From Centroberyx gerrardi (lineage: Eukaryota > Chordata > Actinopteri > Beryciformes > Berycidae), in assembly GCF_048128805.1 (NCBI RefSeq), contig NC_135998.1:16754156-16818155 (forward strand): 64,000 bases of DNA, given 5' to 3'. Below, piece by piece: positions 62,317-64,000 of the stretch (position 1 is its first letter; every line of letters starts with the position of its first letter). The notes below the pieces were generated by a model that saw only the letters and a program-made list of their open reading frames with translations, was not told the DNA's origin and searched no databases. The translations under genes were made by a program, and so were the position numbers.

Positions 62317-63493
62317 TTCATCCCTCCAGGTGAGCGAGGCGGGGGTGCACAGACCACATGTGGGCGGCATCCATGGGCGCAGTAACGATGGATCCTATTC
62401 GCTGGTGTTGGCTGGGGGCTTTGAGGATGAAGTGGTGCGTTGTTCATGTTGTATTACAGGATTTTTTTTTATAAACCTGGCATTTCTTTTATGTGAATAG
62501 CATATTATTCTCCTCACAAGTGCTTGTTCAAATATGCTTAGCGAAGCTGGGGGAATTCTTGGTTTGGGTATGTGGAGAACAGTTACTGATCTGCGTGGAT
62601 TTGGGCTCCCGCTGCAGGACAGGGGAGATGAGTTCACCTACACGGGCAGCGGGGGTCGTGACCTCTCAGGAAACAAGCGGATCGGAGAGCACTCCTTTGA
62701 CCAGACCCTGACCCACATGAACAGGTACCACACATCGTCTGCATCTCTTTTCTGACTCCAAACTGAGCTTCAGTCTACAAAATGAGTTTGATCCCGTGGG
62801 TGTATTTCGATGGCACCTCCTCCTGGACCCAGCGGTCTCGGTTCAGACTGAATCTAAATCACTGTGGGTTTGGTCAAGCTCAGGCTCAGCACTGTTACAA
62901 AATACTGTCATACACAACTTATCATTAGAGGTATCATTATCATTTAAAATGATATATCCTTTTCAGCATTGCTTTTACTTGAATTTAATGCTTTCTTGCA
63001 TGCATTTATTTATCTTCCTCTCTTATCTCTCTCTCTTGTATTGCACTTTTTTTATTTCATCTTATTGTTTTATTTTATCTTATTTCTTTTATTATGAATC
63101 TGTTTTTATTCTCTGTAAAGCACTTAGCATTGTAGTACGGTGTACGAAACCATGCTATACAAATAAACGTTGACTGATTGATTGATTGATATATCCCTGG
63201 GGCAGGAATTTGAATGGGCCAGGCTGAAATTTTAAAACCCGAGTCAAGCTGTAGTGTGTATCCCCAAACTAGACTTGATAAACATTTCTCTGTCCCTTCT
63301 GTGACTCTCACTCTCTGCCCTCTCTTGCAGGGCGTTGGCCCTAAACTGCGACGCCCCGCTGAACGACAAAGACGGGGCGGAGTCCAGGAACTGGCGGGCA
63401 GGAAAGCCGGTGAGAGTGGTGCGCAGCTCCAAGGGCCGACGCATCAGCAAATACGCTCCGGAGGAGGGAAACCGCTACGACGGTATTTACAAG
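35011..63493 (+). CDS. uhrf2: UHRF2 (E3 ubiquitin ligase, methyl-DNA and histone H3 reader), N-terminal 681 codons; partial, continues past the right edge
   Basis: UHRF2 is a nuclear E3 ligase that reads H3 tails and modified cytosine. Coding exons: 35011-35163, 43757-44170, 49145-49497, 57622-57840, 58114-58223, 58525-58711, 59637-59760, 61923-62030, 62330-62434, 62618-62724 and 63331-63493. All are GT-AG and the phases agree (2043 nt). Domains: UBL 1-78, tandem Tudor about 190-400, PHD about 418-485, SRA from about 521 and open at the right edge; the RING is outside the window. It is UHRF2 rather than UHRF1 because of [32 protein letters not shown] and [13 protein letters not shown], and because its neighbours are those of human UHRF2. 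Introns 1-3 are 8.6, 5.0 and 8.1 kb; the later ones are much shorter. Confidence 0.96.
35164..43756 (+). other. uhrf2: uhrf2 intron 1
   Basis: 8.6 kb without credible exons. It holds (CA)n at 38343-38371 and 41477-41512, a CT/TTTTC-rich stretch at 42965-43050, and paired TGTC/ACAG tracts at 42223-42425. Blocks of non-repetitive, GC-balanced sequence at 40440-40560 and 41880-42110 may be regulatory. I see no transposon ORF here. Confidence 0.7.
42223..42425. repeat. Inverted tetranucleotide tracts (TGTC)n ... (ACAG)n
   Basis: (TGTC)n at 42223-42239 faces (ACAG)n at 42293-42314 across about 53 bp, followed by further ACAG runs at 42368-42384 and 42411-42425. The arms can pair as a hairpin. Confidence 0.9.
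44490..44560. repeat. Dispersed repeat fragment shared with 1172-1206
   Basis: ACAAGCATGTAATTTGTGAC and AAGCTGCGA match the stretch near 1172-1206 with few changes. Similarity ends soon after. Confidence 0.6.
44587..45050. repeat. Degenerate tandem array, unit about 117-120 bp, three to four copies
   Basis: Units start near 44595, 44715 and 44832 with AACAGCCAATCAGGAAA-type sequence, and each continues to CTGTCCCGAGTCCGA, GCCGTCACTC, GTCAGTGCAACTTTGGGAT and CAATAGATAAA. A partial fourth copy runs to about 45050. Units 2 and 3 are the most alike. Confidence 0.8.
45487..46670 (-). mobile_element. 5'-truncated L2-like LINE in uhrf2 intron 2
   Basis: The minus strand shows the RT active-site box YADDTQI (YADD at 46612-46601), then [49 protein letters not shown], and in another frame [39 protein letters not shown] and [19 protein letters not shown]. 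The two parts (46517-46113 and 46224-45799) are offset by a frameshift around 46200. The 3' end at 45487-45560 carries GGCAAGGCAAGGCAG followed by CTTTATTTGTATAGCACATT (plus strand), a common teleost LINE tail. Inactive. Confidence 0.9.
47040..47400 (+). repeat. SINE-like dispersed repeat with tRNA-like B box
   Basis: Contains CTCACAGCAAGAGGGTCCTG with GGGTTTGAATTTC (B-box-like), TGTGTGGCGTTTGCATGTTC, CTCCCACAGTCCAAAGACAT, TGTGATGGACTG and TGCTGGGATAGGCTCCAGCC, and a short TGAA-type tail near 47385. This order is characteristic of an abundant fish repeat family. Confidence 0.8.
47505..47650 (-). repeat. LINE 3'-end-like tail fragment
   Basis: AACAAACTTTATTCATAGCA followed by AATGTTGCAAAGTATTAAAA resembles the 3' ends of L2-like elements (cf. 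45500-45560). No coding remnant. Confidence 0.4.
48517..48594. repeat. (CA)24 - 9 bp - (TG)10 inverted dinucleotide repeat
   Basis: (CA)n at 48517-48564, spacer GACCCTGAC, (TG)n at 48574-48594. The arms are perfectly complementary. Confidence 0.97.
48990..49095 (-). repeat. LINE 3'-end-like tail fragment before uhrf2 exon 3
   Basis: GAATGAATAAATGAACGCTT then TATTGATCCCACAAAGGGTC is a recognisable teleost LINE 3' end (minus orientation) with tetranucleotide tail. It sits 50 bp upstream of exon 3. Confidence 0.5.
49145..49497 (+). CDS. uhrf2: uhrf2 exon 3: first Tudor half with inserted loop
   Basis: Residues 190-306. [20 protein letters not shown] holds Phe205, which aligns with the first aromatic-cage residue for H3K9me3 in UHRF1, and Asp195/Asp198. 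[10 protein letters not shown] supplies Tyr305, and the next exon Tyr308, completing the cage. Between them is a long low-complexity loop containing [14 protein letters not shown] (residues 225-238), an AT-hook-like GRP core with basic flanks. The acceptor is preceded by (GT)n (49118-49137) in place of a clean pyrimidine tract. Confidence 0.93.
50465..50690 (-). repeat. tRNA-derived SINE-like element, nearly full length
   Basis: Reading the minus strand from about 50685: a GGCGGCTCAGTTGGCTAAGG A-box-like start, GGTCTGAATTCAGCCC B-box region, and a CT-rich middle (CCCCCTCTCTCTCCCACCC). It ends in CTGTCAGCTATCAAATAAAG with a C-rich end (plus strand G-run at 50479-50490). Confidence 0.7.
51905..51970 (+). 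repeat. SINE head fragment, same family as 50465-50690
   Basis: GTGTCCTGGTGGCTCAGGGG TTTAAGGC is the A-box-like head; CATGACCTCC and TATGTTCAA follow. The body is missing. Confidence 0.5.
57622..58223 (+). CDS. uhrf2: uhrf2 exons 4-5: second Tudor half
   Basis: Exon 4 (57622-57840) encodes [20 protein letters not shown] and [12 protein letters not shown]; exon 5 (58114-58223) encodes [20 protein letters not shown]. The family pattern RARTxxxW...[19 protein letters not shown] is intact. The codon at the exon 3/4 join is GAC (Asp), giving YDDYPENG as in UHRF1. The intron between these exons (57841-58113) ends in a (TC)n tract used as pyrimidine tract. Confidence 0.93.
58224..58524 (+). other. 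uhrf2: uhrf2 intron 5 with facing (AC)n and (GT)n tracts
   Basis: Donor GTATGC at 58224. (CA)35 at 58239-58308 begins 15 nt inside the intron, (GT)24 at 58453-58501 ends 23 nt before exon 6, and the acceptor is GGCTCCAG (AG at 58523-58524). The two tracts are complementary in the pre-mRNA and together take up about 120 of the 301 nt. Confidence 0.95.
58525..59760 (+). CDS. uhrf2: uhrf2 exons 6-7: PHD finger and linker
   Basis: Exon 6 (58525-58711) and exon 7 (59637-59760) give the cysteine array [49 protein letters not shown] and WYCPTCK: a PHD with the extra N-terminal zinc knuckle of UHRF proteins. Asp455-Glu456 (LLCDECN) match the pair that recognises the unmodified H3R2 end in UHRF1. Exon 7 closes with the basic linker [20 protein letters not shown] that links PHD and SRA. 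Confidence 0.95.
58712..59636 (+). other. uhrf2: uhrf2 intron 6
   Basis: 0.9 kb with two same-orientation (CA)n tracts (59424-59461 and 59558-59592) and no GT partner on the same strand. No other feature seen. Confidence 0.8.
59761..61922 (+). other. uhrf2: uhrf2 intron 7
   Basis: 2.2 kb without exons. It holds a (CATT)n tract at 60652-60690, poly-A tracts at 61244-61263 and 61268-61278, and a non-repetitive block at 61330-61560. Confidence 0.7.
61923..63493 (+). CDS. uhrf2: uhrf2 exons 8-11: SRA (YDG) domain, C-terminal end missing
   Basis: Exons 61923-62030, 62330-62434, 62618-62724 and 63331-63493. Landmarks: [27 protein letters not shown] (thumb loop that enters the minor groove); [13 protein letters not shown]; the base pocket [16 protein letters not shown] (NKR finger, residues 610-612); [11 protein letters not shown]; and [14 protein letters not shown] with the YDG signature. 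All residues known to shape the flipped methylcytosine pocket in this part are present. The domain's last strands, the spacer and the RING are beyond the window. Confidence 0.95.
62282..62313 (+). repeat. (TC)n tract at the 3' end of uhrf2 intron 8
   Basis: Perfect TC dinucleotide run 17 nt before the exon 9 acceptor (CCCTCCAG), acting as a pyrimidine tract. A similar (TC)n at 58062-58100 precedes exon 5. Confidence 0.95.
63100..63192 (+). repeat. LINE 3'-end-like tail with (TTGA)n
   Basis: TCTGTAAAGCACTTAGCATT, then GCTATACAAATAAACGTTGA and a TGAT tetranucleotide run. A related tail occurs at 63810-63868, and both are on the plus strand. Confidence 0.6.
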
Positions 63494-63809
63494 GTACAGA
63501 CAAATACACACGCAGACTCCTGTTTTAGGTTGGAAATGGATGAATTTACTCCAAGAAATATGTTACTTCAAGAACAGAGAAATAATTACAAATATATACC
63601 AACACTGATATCATAACATGTCAGAAATTTAGGGAGCAGGGTGGCATGGGTGCTGCACTCACTCACTCTGTCATGCGAAATCACTTATTAACACCCATTT
63701 TATAAACTTGCTGTAACAATTCTTAGACTCTTAATTCTTTTTGTCCTTATTTATTATTGATTTATTTTTATGTAATCTCTTTTATGTAATGTCTTTTCTT
63801 TTCATGCTC

Positions 63810-63910
63810 TATAAAGTGTGTTTTCAAACTTTGTTTGAAAAGCTGCTCTACAAATAAAATGCGTTTTTTATATATATATATGTAGATCTGAATATATATA
63901 TATCCAGAAA
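63810..63910 (+). repeat. Second LINE-tail-like sequence followed by (AT)n
   Basis: TCTATAAAGTGTGTTTTCAA and GCTGCTCTACAAATAAAATG resemble the 63100-63192 tail. TA dinucleotides follow at 63870-63905. It lies in uhrf2 intron 11, which runs off the right edge. Confidence 0.5.
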
Positions 63911-64000
63911 CAAATCAATTGAATTATAGAAGGCATTATTGCCACAACATTCAGCCCATAGAGATTTTTATTGAAAAGATATTAATTCACATCCAAAAGG

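Noticed and set aside
35011..63493. UHRF1 as the identity of the plus-strand gene
   Set aside because: SRA and linker residues ([31 protein letters not shown]) and the 9p24-type neighbours fit UHRF2.
1..64000. CRISPR array, phage, operon or bacterial system
   Set aside because: All genes are intron-containing vertebrate genes; the regular repeats are microsatellites, not spacer arrays.

Overview
The window is vertebrate nuclear DNA, almost certainly from a ray-finned (teleost) fish and probably a percomorph. Four multi-exon genes encode recognisable vertebrate proteins with GT-AG introns. The rest is filled with long CA/GT microsatellites, 5'-truncated non-LTR retrotransposons whose RT tails and 3' ends are of types common in teleosts, and tRNA-derived SINE fragments. 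The lineage call is an inference from repeats and gene structure. There are no prokaryotic, viral or CRISPR features.

Layout. (1) 1-6.9 kb, minus strand: the first coding exons of nipbl (cohesin loader, N-terminal MAU2-binding segment). The rest of the gene lies beyond the left edge, and a CpG-rich promoter with a probable non-coding first exon lies near 5.8-6.9 kb. (2) 6.9-17.2 kb: gene-poor, with two LINE relics on the plus strand, one larger LINE relic on the minus strand, and several microsatellites. (3) 17.2-21.0 kb, plus strand: mlana (melan-A), four coding exons, complete, 112 aa. (4) 21.0-32.7 kb, minus strand: the complete orthologue of KIAA2026/BRD10, nine coding exons plus a non-coding first exon, predicted 2374 aa. 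mlana and brd10 converge, with poly(A) signals about 80 bp apart. (5) 32.7-34.8 kb: the intergenic space between the divergent brd10 and uhrf2 promoters. (6) 34.8-64 kb, plus strand: uhrf2, eleven coding exons (681 codons) covering UBL, tandem Tudor, PHD and most of the SRA domain. The remainder, including the RING finger, lies beyond the right edge. Its introns are large and repeat-rich.

Three of the four genes act on chromatin (cohesin loading, a bromodomain protein, a methyl-DNA/histone reader and E3 ligase); mlana is a melanosome membrane protein. In human, MLANA, KIAA2026 and UHRF2 lie together on 9p24, whereas NIPBL is on 5p13, so the nipbl-mlana neighbourhood is a synteny join.

Most interesting observations: a DDT/WHIM-like segment in BRD10 next to its divergent bromodomain, which suggests kinship with ISWI-type remodeller subunits; a 300-nt uhrf2 intron with (AC)35 next to the 5' splice site and (GT)24 next to the 3' splice site, positioned to pair and bridge the exons; an AT-hook-like motif in the uhrf2 tandem Tudor region; an 18-residue tandem repeat at the BRD10 C-terminus; and a degenerate tandem array of about 120 bp units in a uhrf2 intron.
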